From positions 20,507,862 through 20,571,861 of the forward strand of contig NC_086379.1 of the NCBI RefSeq assembly GCF_036588685.1: DNA of 64,000 nt. Direction: 5' to 3'. Shown here piece by piece: positions 32,404 through 47,400 of this stretch. This stretch comes from Mytilus trossulus (Eukaryota > Mollusca > Bivalvia > Mytilida > Mytilidae). The translations under genes were made by a program, and so were the position numbers. Position 1 is the stretch's first letter, and each line of letters begins with the position of its first letter. The notes beneath the pieces are model-generated. The model was given only the letters and a program-made list of their open reading frames with translations. It was not told the origin of the DNA and made no database searches.

Positions 32404-35400
32404 GTAAGTTCTCAACCTTCTGAATTCAATATTTTGATGTTTTAGTTTCTGTACAATTTGTTTTGTTTATTCTCACAAGTTTTTATTCAGCCATTATATT
32501 GTTTACTTATGTTTTGGTGGTTAACCTTTCTTTAATTTTTAGAAACCTTCAAATAATATAACTAATTTTATGTATCGATTATGGCAGAACATTCACATCA
32601 CATTAAAATTCATATAAGCAATATTTGTCTACCTACAATAGCGAGGCTGATTTATATGATATATCATAAAAAGAATATATATAAATGCTTTATTTTCTAA
32701 ACATTAAACAATAACTGATAAAGCTAATGACAGAATGCATAACATTTATTTACCTATCACAAAATTAAAAAAGTTTTGTTCACACTTATAAACTATATGT
32801 CATTTAGATGTTCATTATCATGATTATATAGATTTTTTATAGAATAGAATTATTAAAAATTCTTGTACAGCTTTTCTATCAGTCATGAAAGCCATTTTGA
32901 TGATTTTCACCTATTTTGAAGATAATAAAGATGTCTTGATTACCAGAGGCAGATAAAGGCATTTTTAAAATTCAAATATTGATCGTACGATAATGGGGGT
33001 TCAAACCCCGGAACCGACCCCATCTGAATCCACCACTTATTACGCAAAAGTAGGCTATAAACGAAGAAGGAGAAGGACAGAGATATTTAGAGTGTTTAAG
33101 TAATGCATTTATGAGTAAACTGCAAATATTTCTGTGTACTTCCAGTCAATTCCGGGAGAAATTTTCAAATAAATGATGTGTTTGGCAATGATGATGCGTT
33201 GAGTCTGGATTAGGGGTTCAGAGAATGATCATTCAACTAAAAGAAAAGGGGGATGTTTTTTTTTTCCATAAATAATATTCTGAATTCTGGTTTTAAAATG
33301 GGTGAACAAATATTCTGTTCACTGAGAAAAAAAATCTGAATTCAAATTATTAAATTGATTGGTTTGAAAAACGAAAGCTAAAAACTAAAAACATTAAGTA
33401 AAAATGTTCGTGGTATGCGTAAAAAAGAAAAAATTATGTGTCGAACATAAAAACCATAACACCCTTCCCGCATGAAATTCAATGTTTGCTCCCTAATAAG
33501 GCTACTTTAAGTGCTTTTATATAGCAAAATAAATAATATTTCGAGATTAGACAAATAATTCGGTAAAAAAACATATAAATGATTGTTTTAAATATAAATG
33601 TAATTAAAAAAAAGTTTTTTCTTTAAAAATACATGGTTAAACGTAAGTTGTAAATACCTTGTTTAGTGAACAATGAACCACACAAGTTTTTTTATTGACA
33701 ATCGACTGCATAGACAAAACCTATTGAAAAGAGGGACGAAAGATACCAAAGGGACAGTCTTAAACTACATGTAGGTGTAATACCACCATTGATTTTTCCC
33801 TATTAGTCTTTGTAAAATTGGCACTTTAAAAAATTGTACAGTATTTACCTTTATTTCAACCAAAGAAATACTTTGCATGCATTAAGTTTAATCCTTTCCA
33901 GTGCTACAGTGAAAATTTCACACTACATTTCATTGCATACAAGAAAGTAACCTGCACCGGAAGTAAACAACCAAATTTTTACACTGTTATTTACTGGTTA
34001 CCTGCTTTGGTAACTATGTAACCTTAAATTTCCAAAATACTTCATTAGACCATCAAATAAAATAAGAATGATGCTTTCAGACACCCAACATACATGTTTA
34101 TGACTCAGAAAAATTTAAGTGCATTTAAATGCAGGGTTAATTTTCTACAACTGTCAAATTCAGGGGAATATTTTTTTAGACCTACTTTCGTATGCAACCG
34201 GATGTGGCGTATCATGATTTGGTGGTATTACACCTAAAAACATTGAGTTTTATCAATTGGAACGTAATTGTGCTTAGTTTACGTGTGATTTAAAATAACA
34301 CAACACTGAGTTTAAGTCAATGAAAACACGGCCTTCAAATGTTTGTGCTCCTTTGTTTTTCTAGTTCTATTTCTTTTTCAAAAACCAAAATTTATTACAA
34401 AAGAGATGATTTCGCTTCTTAATAGTGATTTTTCAATTTCTAAGAAGCAACATTCCAGTAGCGCCTTCGTACGGAGTAAATATCTCCCAATTGATACGAT
34501 ATTCCCGGGCTTGCATTTCCTATCATGATTTCCTTGATAGAGGATTGCTACTCACAAGGAAGGTATTAAACAAAGAGTTGCAAATGGTGAAGTTGAAATT
34601 ATCCATCCGTAAATTTTACAGACGCCATCACTAGTTGGTTGACCGTTATGGATTAACCGTTTCACAGATGATATCGGACACGTTACCTATTTCGTTACTA
34701 CAATACCTTTCCTTCTCCACGAATGTGAACTTCTTTTACATAAGAATAGAATATTAAAAAAAGAACCACAACTACAAACAAAAACAAATTTATCAATATT
34801 AAAGTCAATTAATAAACTTTGGAAGAGTAAGTATATTGTTTTGTACTACCATCATATTGTCAGCGATCAACACAGTTATCAGTCAAATAAGGTAGGTATC
34901 TAGAAGGTAAATAGATTTTTTTTCAAATAGGAAATTATCAGATTATGAACCGGTAGATTGATAGCCAATAAAAACAAACGAATCAGTTATAAATGAAATG
35001 AAGGATTGAGAAACATTTATATAACGTTTTATATCTCTGTAACGGGTAAAACAAATCTTAACTAACAAGCATTTCTCGAGAAAATTACAAGTGTTGAAAA
35101 AAAAGTATGCTATTTCATTAAAAATATATACACATATACGAATTTTGATTCGACCTTAATACTGTCAATGCTTCATACGAAAACAACTTTGAGTTGCTTG
35201 CTGATATGCGGATAAATGTGTAGGTATTCACCAGTGTTACAGTTTTTATAACTAGTTTGATCTGAGCGTCACTGATAAGTCTTATGTAGTTAAAACGCAC
35301 GTCTGGCGTAAAGAAATATAATCCTGGTACTTTTGATAACTATTGATAACTTTGTGTTTGTCGACCATTTATCAAACTTATTATTCTAACAATTTCAATA

Positions 35401-38400
35401 GAAATAACAAAAATGAATTACAGTTCAAATAACTATTTTATACAAATATATCGTGCTTAGAAGGGATATTTGCCAAAAATACTGGTTGAGAGGTACAAAT
35501 TTCCAGAGCCGTTAGGCGAGGGAAATTTGATTACCTCGAAACCGGTTTTTTTGGCAAATACCCCTTGTAAGCACGATATAATTGTTTAATTCCACCGAAT
35601 GTTTCACCCCAGAAAATTTATTATAATCAGGTATCATATGAAATTTCGACTTGAATGTATGATTTTTGTATACACTGCTGCTGTGCTATTTGCGCAGTCA
35701 AATTGCATTGACCGTATAATCATTTCTTATCATTTTTTAATGTACAGTCACTGACTGTATATATATATATCTCTTTTTATGATAATCAGCTGGTTCACAG
35801 ATGACTACTACACTTTGTTCATCAGTTTCTATGAAGCGTAAATACAAATGGATTCCAGTTTTATGTGACCGGTTGACAATTCGTTCCGTTTAGTTTTGAT
35901 TCTGACGTCATTCCCGTACTTTTTACTTCATTCGCTCCAAATTCAATAAGGATGCTTTTTACTCTAAATATTTCATCTGGAACCATATATTTAGAATGGA
36001 CATCAATTTGTCGTATTAGAATAGAAATAGTTCATTGAGTTATTTTTAGACATGGTATTCGCAACTGCCATGGTATTTGCTAGCAAATACCCCGGCACAT
36101 GGAATTTCCTAATTGCAAATACCCCGGCGGAGAAAAGAAAATTTCAATATATAGAAATTGGTGAAAAATACCATGTTTCTCATCCAATCAAAATACAGCA
36201 TTATTACATAAGGTGGAATTAGTTTTAAAATATCATTCACAATTTTCAGATGCCAAGTGTACGTTTCCGGCAGACTTGAGGGGTTCTTGGATAAGTGCAG
36301 ACCGGGGAACACTAACCTTTGAAGCAAATAAACTTTCTGGTTATTCAATACAGCTGACTAGATCAATTGGTTCGGTCGATTTTATTTGTAAAACTCTATC
36401 GAAAAATCGGTATCATCTAAGGTATGTTAATTATCTATCAAAAACAAACGAACAAATGAATATTTCAGTGCATCAAAACAAAAAGATTTTAAAAGAACAA
36501 AGCCACAATGCTATCTTAGCAACAAAATATTTAAATATTCAACACTATTTAAAAGGATGCTTATTTATAATCGTATTGATACGTAAACTATGTTACATGA
36601 TTTCACCAAAATAAATGATAGTTTATAAAGAAAGAAAAAAAGCTAAATTTGTAGTTAAAATCCTAATTACTCATAAATCTTTAATAATTTTTTTTTCAGC
36701 GGTAATATCACGTTTCAGATTTTTAGTGATAGTGGTTTTTTTAGGCCACACATATGTCTGCAGTTTTACAACTTGACCTCGGAAAAATATTACTACCACG
36801 TTGTCACAGGTTAGTCCGTGGGTATGTCAGTATGTGTGGGAAATAAACGAATTTAGCTTTTCATAATTTCATGATATGGGTATGTACGGACGACATCAAT
36901 TTTCTAGCATTCGGTTTCATGAATAATCTGTTAACAGAATCAGGGTAGTCACTGCCTAATTAAAGTGACTATACTACAAATACTAGTCGCTAAACTTATG
37001 ATAACTTACTAATACTGATATACATGCACGCATGCATTCAATGCTATCCGAATATAAACTTGTTACAGATAGTGGCCTATAATGTTAAATAAGAAGCAGA
37101 CAGTATGCATTTGACTTATGAGATGAAATACCCCGTTTGTATCGATTGGATCAATTTTAGGCAAGGACACAGATAAACCTACTTTCTTACGATAAGATAA
37201 TATATATGTAGGACTCTAAAGTGCGATGGTATACGCTAAAGTGCGATGCCGCGACACACTAAAGTGCGTTTTTCCGCGAATGCGTGTTTGTTCGCGAAAG
37301 TGTGAACTTTTGCATTATAACGCTTCAAGCCGTTCGAATATACAAATATTGACATGCCAGTAAACGAGAATATTTGTGGCTCTCGGTGAAGGTTTTTACA
37401 AGAAGAAAAAAAAGAGATACAAATCAGACAAAACATTTTTAGTAGGTAATATAGAAGACTGTATGCGGAGGATTTTTTGTCAACAAAATCACCCACAGTA
37501 CAAAACCTTTGAACTCGCTGTGTCGGTGCGGAAGCACGATTTTCTGTCAGAATAGTGGATAAGAGGACTTCTCATCAACATAGAAATCTAACGACAGGAA
37601 GGGGAAGGTGCAAACCGTAAAAGAGGGCGAAAAAGTCCAAATATACCAGGTGTTAAAGTATTTCAATGAGTCCAAATTTAATTTAGTAACTCCTTCTATG
37701 TTTTTCATCGAACTTGCTTGAAATAAAAGCTACTTTTTAACTTTTTAATTGAGTTATTCTATAACCTGAATATGTTTTGTACAATGTGTATTGTCATGTC
37801 TGTTAACGAGATGGATATTCGTCCACAAGATAGTGACCTACCAAGAAGTTGTGAAGTATCATCATATGATTGCTGATGAGACAAGTCTCGATATAAGACT
37901 GGAAGCTATAGTTTATGGTTTGGCTAACCCAGCAGATAAATAGTAGTTTTATGACTAAACGTTATCAGAACGACCATTGCAAAACAATTGATACGAGAAA
38001 AATAACGGACTGATTTATACAGAAAAAAAATCATTAAACAACCAAAAAAAACAAATATGAAGATGTCATTTAAACATTTTTTCACGAAACACAAAATGTT
38101 GCTGATGTGCGCACTTAATAATTTATGACCCAAGGCGTGGAATATCGGCTCAAGTCGAATATCTAGTTATATAAACCACACAATAACTCGTGTGCAACTA
38201 TTGAAAAGAAAAAAAACAACGGCATCATTTATAAACAATATACAAAAACTAATATTAACACAGCAAAAAACAGAAGACATTGTATGAACACCATTCCCCG
38301 TTTCACCATCGCACTTTAGCGTGTAAACTAACGTCCTTTAGCGTGTCATATACCATCGCACATCTGATCGCATTTAGAAAACAAACAACCATCGCACTTT

Positions 38401-41400
38401 AGCGTAGACCATCGCACTTTTACGTGACCATCGTACCTAAGAGTACCATCGCACTTTAGAGTGCTACATAGATTTTATATACATGTGTGTAGTTCAAACT
38501 CGCAAGCTCATAATCATGATAATATAAGTTTCTATTGTTTCGTAGTTCTCCTTTTAAATTGATGTGTTTTTCTCAGTTTTAGTTTGACACCCGGATTTGA
38601 TTTTCTCTCAATCGATTTATGAATTTCGAACAGCGGCATAGTACTGCTGCCATTAATTAAAGTGGTTAAACTATATAGACCTTCGATCACCGGTAACTTG
38701 CTTCATACACATATACCAATTATAGATATGATAACAAGAAACAGTGAACATATACTTTATATGTACTAGTGAAAATATATGTATAAACTTGAAAATAATC
38801 TCATGTGTTTTTTTTATTCCAGTTACAGAACCTACGATCAATGACAGAATTTACATAAATCAAAGTGAAAACTTAGTTAATCACAGCGATGTGTGTAATA
38901 GACAAACCCCGTTTGAAGTAGGAACATTTATTATGCTAATAAAGAGTGGTATGTTTTAGAAAATACTATTAACCAATATTATATCGACGCTAAAATATTG
39001 AAAATTCTTAACAGATTTTGGATGTTCCTTTTGTTATACGTAAGTTCATGATAATGTGTTTGACATAGTTGTTTGCAAGGTCAACCATGAATTAAATTTA
39101 ACACTATTTAATGATACAACCGAAAACGTACATGTATAGTCGCATTTTTCAACAAAAACAGAAAACATTTATACAATAAAACAGAAGACAGTATCAAACA
39201 GATAAGACAAACCCGTGTATGTTGCATAACCTTTAGATTAAATGTGGAGTTTTTGTCTTCAGTTTCAACACTTGTCTATAATGTTTCTAAATAGATATTC
39301 AATGAAATTTTAGAAATAGCATTATGAAATTTTCAACTATTATGTCTGTGAGTTTTGTTTACACATCGATGTCAATATAATGGAATTTGATGCAACTGTC
39401 ATGCAAGTGAAAGGTATTTCTACCTATAAAACTAGGTAAAACCCACATTTTTCGCCATAGGAAAATGCATGAACCTAGTCAGGAATATGACACTTTTTAT
39501 CAATTCGTTTGATGTGTTTCGGGGTTTGATTAAGGTAGATCACAAGTATATATATTTTTTGGGACATATTTTTTTTTTAATTTTCCAAAAAGAAAATTTT
39601 TCTATGCTCTTTCAAAAATTTAATAAAAAATATGGGTCACCGCGCAGTTTTTCAAGCAATGAGTCGTTAAAAATTGTCAAAATTTGGTTAGTTTGTTCAT
39701 GAAAAAACTCATATGTGTGTATAAAAAAAATCTATGAGATAGAATTTTGAAATAAGCTGTGAGAAGAAAGGTTTCATAATATATTTTAAAAAAATAAAAA
39801 GAAACATGGTGTCACCGAACTTGTTTTCTTGCTATAAAAATAAAAAAATTCCCTATAAGTCCAGTATAAATTTTGTACCAAAAGAGTTATCTCCCCTTAA
39901 ATGGCTCATTTGAAAAAATTTATTTTAAAACCAAAAAAATTATATTTGTTAAAATATTTTGTATAATACGATTAATTAACAGGTTTTTCTTCAAATAGAA
40001 AAAGCAGTCTTACTATTGAATTGCAAATCTGTCTCTAGATTGGCAGATTTAGGCAAATAACTAGTCCGATTTTGTACTGTGATTATACAATCCAAGATGG
40101 CGGTATACCATCAATCTACTTTAAGGACTTTCTGTTTTGATTTTTCTTCGGAGTACAGCACTTTTTTGAGATTTTACTGTTTTCCTAAACTTACAAGATA
40201 TAATCAAAATATTTAAAAGTAACAACAAGTGATTGTTTTTCTTTTAATTCAATTTAAAATCCCCTTTCTGTAATTATTGAAAATTCATACATGTCTTATA
40301 GGGAATAGATAGACAGCAACCTAACCATGTTAACATTACTTTCTAACAAAACCAAACAAAATTAATTATGAGGAATTCAACTTATCGTCACCCGTAGAAC
40401 ATGGTCAAAACCGTACAAATATATGAGAAGCTGTGATGATAAATCATGCGACGACGAGACCAACAGTCTTCTGCAACCACCAACAATTAGTAGTAAAAAA
40501 ACTAAAAAAAAATGCAAATGTCTCTTGGAACAAGTATACGTATTGTCTAGTGTGAACAGTTTTACTAAATGATACTATTTTCAGCATACACCTATTTTAT
40601 TTGACCTTATGAATCCCAAAATAACAAAATACCTCTTCGCATTTATTCAATTACGACATTACAACTGTCACAATTTTACTTTTATTTACAGGAGCATCGG
40701 ATACTAATCTAGCAGTTGAATGTCCTAACGATATTTCAAGAAACTTTAATAATGTAAAATTTAGTGCGTTTGATGGAACTAATAGCTGCTTAGGGAAATT
40801 AGAAATGTTATCTGACAAACTGAAGATGAACTATACATATTACTCATGTGATAACTATCTAAAGTTTTCAGGTGCGTGTTTTTCTTATGCCTATTATGGA
40901 ATTATCAGTTAACTATGATAATGTAAATGAAACGATAGAAAAACAAATAGAGAACTCTAAATATCGTTGAAAACATATACTGTGTATGTTTTAATAATCG
41001 TTTGATACCAATTTTCGTTGATTTCGGTGAAAGTGGAATCACGAATTTGATTGTTCAACAAGGTTGTTTTTTTCCTAAATAATGAATAAACCACGAAATT
41101 ATATATCCACAATGTCCACAAACCACGAAAATTGATACCCGCGAAATAAATAAATCCATAGAATGTCTTGAACATGTTGAATATGAATAAAACTATAAAT
41201 ATGACAAAGTTACGAGTCTCTTCAAAGATTCGAATCGTTATCGAATTTCATTTTACTTTTTCTTTATCATTGTCATTGAATTATAGACCTGCATTAAGCA
41301 AACTGCTAATATATAACTGACGGACATATCGTAATAAAATTATACTTTTTCTTTATTCAATCTTAGTCGATGGATTCTGGCGTTGTTTACATAACATTAA

Positions 41401-44400
41401 CTCTGGCAGTACGACATACCTTGCCACATTGAATATGGATAGATCCCTTGTTAGAGGTCAAACATACAGAATGGTTTGCTATGTAAGTTGATTTTGACTG
41501 AATTTTCGGTTCTCCTCCAGCACAATTTGCGAGTATGGTCCTGAGAAACGATGCTACTCCGTTTGAATGGAACGATAAATGACTGACCCGTGTTAAGTGA
41601 CGTAAACACGTAAACGTAACCCTTGGTGATTTCGAAAAGTAGCAATCTAATGCTGATACAAGGCATAACTGGCACCAGAAAAGTGAAAGGGATTAAGTTG
41701 TTATAACGTGTCTGCCAATCAACCATAAAGGAATATGTTTAAACTTACGTCATAACTTTTGTAAGACTTTTTACTATCGCAATTGAAAATTCACAAACAC
41801 ACAGTCACCGAGGTTATAAACTTTAGAATATGATTATCGTTTTCAGGTTTAGATTCGGATAACAATCAATCATATTACATGTATTAATACTGAACTACAA
41901 CTATTTTTTTTCTTAAACTAGCAAGAATATATTCTACAAACCTGACTACTTACTAAGTCAAAAGAGTGTTAAAAATTCGATCGCTTTGTGTTTTTATCCA
42001 TTTGCTTTCCTTAAGATTTAAATATACTTTTTTAATCTCTTCATGTTATTTTATTTGGGATTTCGAGAAATTTAAAAAAAATGTCAAGGATACCCTGAGG
42101 GCTGCATAAGTTGGCTTAACCCTCTCTTTTACTAATATATAATATATAAGTTTCGAACTGAATAATCTTAAAAGGTACACTTATATATGTTTGATATGGA
42201 GTAGAAAAATAAATACACTTGTTTTTTTCAAAACATGTATTTCAGTTCAGAGCACTCATACCCTTTGTGAATGTGTAAATAGATAACATTACTCAAAGCT
42301 TGATTCTTTTCTTTTGGATTAATATATAGTGTCTTACAACAATAGTTTACAAGTCATTCTGTTTTTGTCTGTAGTAATGTTTGGAAATGGTAAAATGAGT
42401 CTGACCCTTGCAGTTATCATATACATGTCTATTAGTAAACGAAGGCATATATAAGATGTCTTAAATTTGTGATAAATAATATAGTCATCATTTTGTCGAC
42501 AAAACCACTGAAAATCATAATTACGTCTCTTCTGTTTTTCGTGTGAGAAAAACTACCTTCATAACTTGTATCTAGCAATCGTTCCAATAAATATCAGTCA
42601 ACTGTGTCTGTTGAGAGACAAATAATCGGGGGAATATATCCTGTCTCTACTTAACTTGCATCATAATGATCATAAGCAACTAGTGTATTAATCAAAACAT
42701 AATGTGTTATCACACTCTACCAACAGAGATAGACACAAAGAGAAAAGTTGATCAATCGGACCTAGTTGATCTAAACTTACATGATCTTTCCTTTTTTAGA
42801 TACCTTATTCCCACCCTTAAGCTCTACTTTTATTGCAAGTTGTACATACTATACTATTTATGTATAAGTAAGTGTATAATAAATATTTGTTCCATATTTA
42901 AGGAAAAGTCGGTGTAATGTTCATATAGATATGAAGGTTACAAAACTCCATGTACTAGCATAGTAAGATTAAAATGAATGACTCATGACATTTTCGCTTG
43001 CTGCAGTCTTCAGAGTGTGACTTAATGACGTATTGTGAACTCGTATTTGTTTATTCAAAAAAGAACTTCAAAACATCTCATTTACAAGAGTACTATGTAA
43101 ATAATACTGTTTGAGAACAAAACGTTATTATATTGATTTCTTTTACAAAAAGTATTATAAACACTAGAAGGTTACTTACTTTATTTCATTATACTTTTAA
43201 AATAATTTCAGACATTACAACGGCAAGACAGAATCTTAAAGGCAACAATATATCCTGGATCATGTCGACCCGATCAAACTGCGACATATGTTGTTTCACC
43301 TGGTGTTCACGCGGAAATGTATGACATTTCAGGTAAGTACAGGGTATGTGGTTAGCAGGTAAACTTATTCCCATAGGTTAAGTTCCGTATAATGTTCACT
43401 CGCATGTTTCAAGTTTTCAAATGAATTCTTTTTAACGTATTAGAAAAACGCACTTAGAGCTCTGTATTTGTCCAATCTGTCCGTTTGTAAACAACAAATT
43501 AGTTATCATTTCATCAAGATTAAGATTCTGTTTGACCGTATGCGTGTGTGATCCCTTTATTTATTTTATTCAGCTTGAACTATGATCTCTCTATATATGG
43601 GTAATGCCGACTAATATGTTTACATTTTCTGTCGTCCTATGAAATGCGTGCTTAACATGTTTTCCCTATCCTACAAAAAAATTTGCTGTTCGGTTTCTAT
43701 ACCAATACACTACTGCCCTATAGAGTGTCAATGGCATTTTGCATATCACTAATTTAAGTCCCTTTTGTGTATATTGATATGAATATAAAGTAAACCTGAA
43801 AATAATACTACTTTGTGTCATTCATTTCTTCAGATCATGAACTTGGATCTGTTAAAACTTATGAAGGTAAGTTGCCTGCGATTTCTTCCAACACATTGAA
43901 TAGTTGAGAATTTCAAAGATATGACATACTGATCAGAATGTCTTACATGAAAAAGATAAGGAATGGCAAATGCAACAGCCCTCCCTGTTCATTGACGGAT
44001 ATTATAAAAAGTTACAACAAATTTGACACGAATATTTAATCAGACAACAAATTATTCCTTGGGTTACACGGTATAGGCGTTGTTGCAATTGATAGAATTG
44101 TTAAATATAATAATGCGAAATGAAAACATTTCAAATATCAATTGGTTTAGATTTGTGTTTTGAATCATTTGTGAGTATGTGAACGATGTGTTATCCATAA
44201 AGACCTGTGAAGTTGTCTTATACAGTTAACCTGGCAACAAGTCTATATTACCTAATTAGGTAATAATATGCATGCCCGATTCCAGATAGAAAATTACACA
44301 GTAGACATTTGTAATGAACTTGGGCCTGTGCAGTTCTTGCTTATCTTGCTGAGCAATAAAAATCTGCATCATTTTTTTTATATTTGGTTCTGTAGTTTGA

Positions 44401-47400
44401 TAAAAAGACATAAACAGAAAAACCAGTAATATGTACGATATTATCTTTTCTTTTACATGAATATTTATGTGTCCTTTAAATAAAAGAAAGTGTCTCCAAT
44501 GAGCATAATGACTTTCAACTTCGAGTAAAGATAATGTTCGTGGTTAAAATCTGTAAACACTCCCGTTGGAGGATTATATTCAAAACAGAAAAATAGCTAC
44601 ACCACTGGTGTCATCAGGTAAATAATACCATGCATATAGCTCATTCAGTATAACGAAAAAAACCAAAGCCAAGTAAAAAATGCAAAACAATGACAATATC
44701 GAGCAGCCAAACAGTAGTACCTATACATAAGAAAGGTGTAATCAGAACAATGAAACTATAACAATCTAATATGGATTAAACAAAGTTCCGACGATCAAGT
44801 CTAGCTCTGTATAGAGGTTTAACAGAATCTTGAATGCAACCAATATTATAAGCGACGGAAAAAAATATTATTCAAACACCATTGAAATATGCATCTTTCT
44901 TTCTCTTTCATTTCTTTCTATGTAAGCATTTATTCTAGTACGTGTATAATAATCTAATTTGAAACAATAAAGGTGGAAACACGATATTTTCACAGGAGTT
45001 GCTGTAGGAATATCTGTAGCCGTTATTGTATTGGTATGCATCATCGCAGTTACTGTGTTCATCCGGAGAAGGTATGATCATACATATGATAATTTGATGA
45101 GTAGTTTTGTTTTCATTTTATACATTCCCTTTATCAGGATTAATTCAAATTTAAGTTTTAAGAAAATATAATATAATTTGAAAAAAAAGTGAAATAAAAA
45201 AATCGAGGGTAAAAACGGGAAGTCCATTATCAAATCCTAAAACACGACCTTATAACAACTGACATATTCTCGACTTTGTACAGACATCATCTTATGCAAA
45301 AAATGGTGGATTAAACCTGGCTTTATAGGCAGGTAAAAAAGTAAACAAATTGTGTATGATTTTAAAACACCCCCTAGAATGAAGGTTTGATTTCAATTGA
45401 CTTTTATGAGCAACTAAAATGTTCAATTACAAACACGTTTTGCAGTGTCTTAATATTTACGACTTTCAGTCTAATCCTCCTGATTGCACCTGTACTAGTT
45501 TCAAATTCATATTATTCCTGTTGCTATGTTATTATAACCTCAACATTATCAAAAGCACTTCCCTGCGAAATGTGTAATCCAAAGGTTCGAAATATCGTGA
45601 GCCTTAATCGATAAATTGGAACTACAACTTCAGAATACTGCTGGATTCAGTCGACTATTATGCCACGTAATGATATAAACGGGGGATTCTCTTTCCGAAT
45701 GCATTAAGCCCAAACAGCATTGTTTAGTGTGTAAATTTCACCACATCAACTACTTGATAAATGGATTAGGTATTGACAATTTACTGGGAAACTCAAAATA
45801 TACCCTCACGACACATACATAGAGGAAATCCTGGATAATCATAAGTCTGTTTTATATTCCTTTCGAATTTCTACCGAAGATGAAACACTGGAACTTCCAT
45901 CACTGAATTGGATACCTATACTACATAAGTGTCCTTACAAACAACAGTAATCACCTGGGTCTACCAAGTGCTTTACGAATCTTCTTTCTAAATTATCAAC
46001 ATATGTTTTACCTGCAATCATAGCCTGCCTTCAAAGTTATTGTGAAACTGCTTATTATAAAGTTGGCGTGAGTCAGATGCGAATACTAAAGATCTTTTAG
46101 AGTACATACAATCTAAGACCCTCACACCATGCAAAAGTGTTAAAATATCTGACTTTTCTACACTCGACACAAGTATTCCCAATTCAAAACTAAGAGACAA
46201 ATTGGAAAAGTTGTTATTGACTTGTTTTATAGAAAAGAACAACGACCGTAGATGCAAGTATCTTGTCTTGATGAAGGAATTATCGTACTTTGTAAAGAAT
46301 CACTCTCAAATAAAAAAAACTCACTGTAATTACTATAATCAAGGTGCTTGATTTCTTGATTAAAAACATTTGAAACGTTTGTCACGTTTAAAGGACGACG
46401 TGTTTTTCAACAGACTGTCGGCATTCCAATGGAAACCAATTGTGCCGTTCTTCCTACCGACTTGTTTCATTGTCATGATGAGGCCGACTACATACGGGAG
46501 CTTCTAAGAAGAATAAAAAGTTATCAATATCCTTTAACTTTACTCTCCTCTATATAGATTATTTTATCTTACTTAGTAATTAATAGTTGATGACTTTGTT
46601 AAACGCATCTCGTTAAAGAATTAAAAATTTGGTGACAACGTTGGAGGCATCTATTTCATAGAACTTTAGATAAAGGATACAACAGATACAGTGAATTTAG
46701 TCTTATATTTCGACTTACATCTAGCAACTGACAATGAGGATCAGCGGAAAACCAAAAAAATAAGACAAAAGAGATGATTTCAGATTCCAAATTGTGAACT
46801 TTCATTTTCACCGTGTTGCTTAGTCTGAAGTTATCTATGTTGTGTCTTGTGAAGTATTATTTATAAAAAAGAAGATGTGGTATGATTGCCAATGAAACAA
46901 CTCTTCACAGGAGACCAAAATGACACAGAAATTAACGAATATAGATCACCGTGAGGCCTTCAACAATGAGCAAAGCCCATACCGCATAGTCAGCTGTGAA
47001 AGGCCACGACATGACAAATGTAAAACAATTCAGTTCAAACAACTAAATTGCACATTTACTGAAGCGATCGAAATGTGTTCTAAATTTAGAGTCTCTACTT
47101 ATATGTGTATGATCCCTCTTAAAAAGAGCGTTAGCTTGATCAAGCGAACGAAAAATGTCAGATTCTTCAAAATTTATAAAAAAGAAAACAACTTTAACTT
47201 AAATGAAACAGTCTGACAAATATTCTCATTTACAGATACATACGTAAAACTACAGTTGATAACGCTCTAGATCAACAAGGTATAGCACCCTCGGAGTATA
47301 CAATAGATGACAAGATATTGTACAGCCAGGTGTCAAAAAGCATAAAACATAATGCATCTGAAGATACTCAATCACCGTATTTCCTATCCGAGAAAGAATT

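Larger units (their letters stand above)
32404..36249. other. Gene C intron 1
   Basis: Holds a MITE (33773-34235), a Penelope-like fragment (34370-34745), a repeat tail (35245-35350) and a foldback-type element (35447-36225). The GGTTCAAACCC-like text near 33000 does not fold as a tRNA. The remainder is featureless. Confidence 0.5.

Noticed and set aside
32995..33035. GGGGGTTCAAACCCCGG resembling a tRNA T arm
   Set aside because: No A box or acceptor stem at the right distance; simply a short palindrome.
39469..39702. 77-codon + frame in gene C intron 4
   Set aside because: Begins in an interspersed repeat and runs into A/T-rich low-complexity sequence.
43133..43324. 63-codon + frame across the gene C exon 7 boundary
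   Set aside because: Different frame from the homologous TIYPGSCR reading; starts in the intron.
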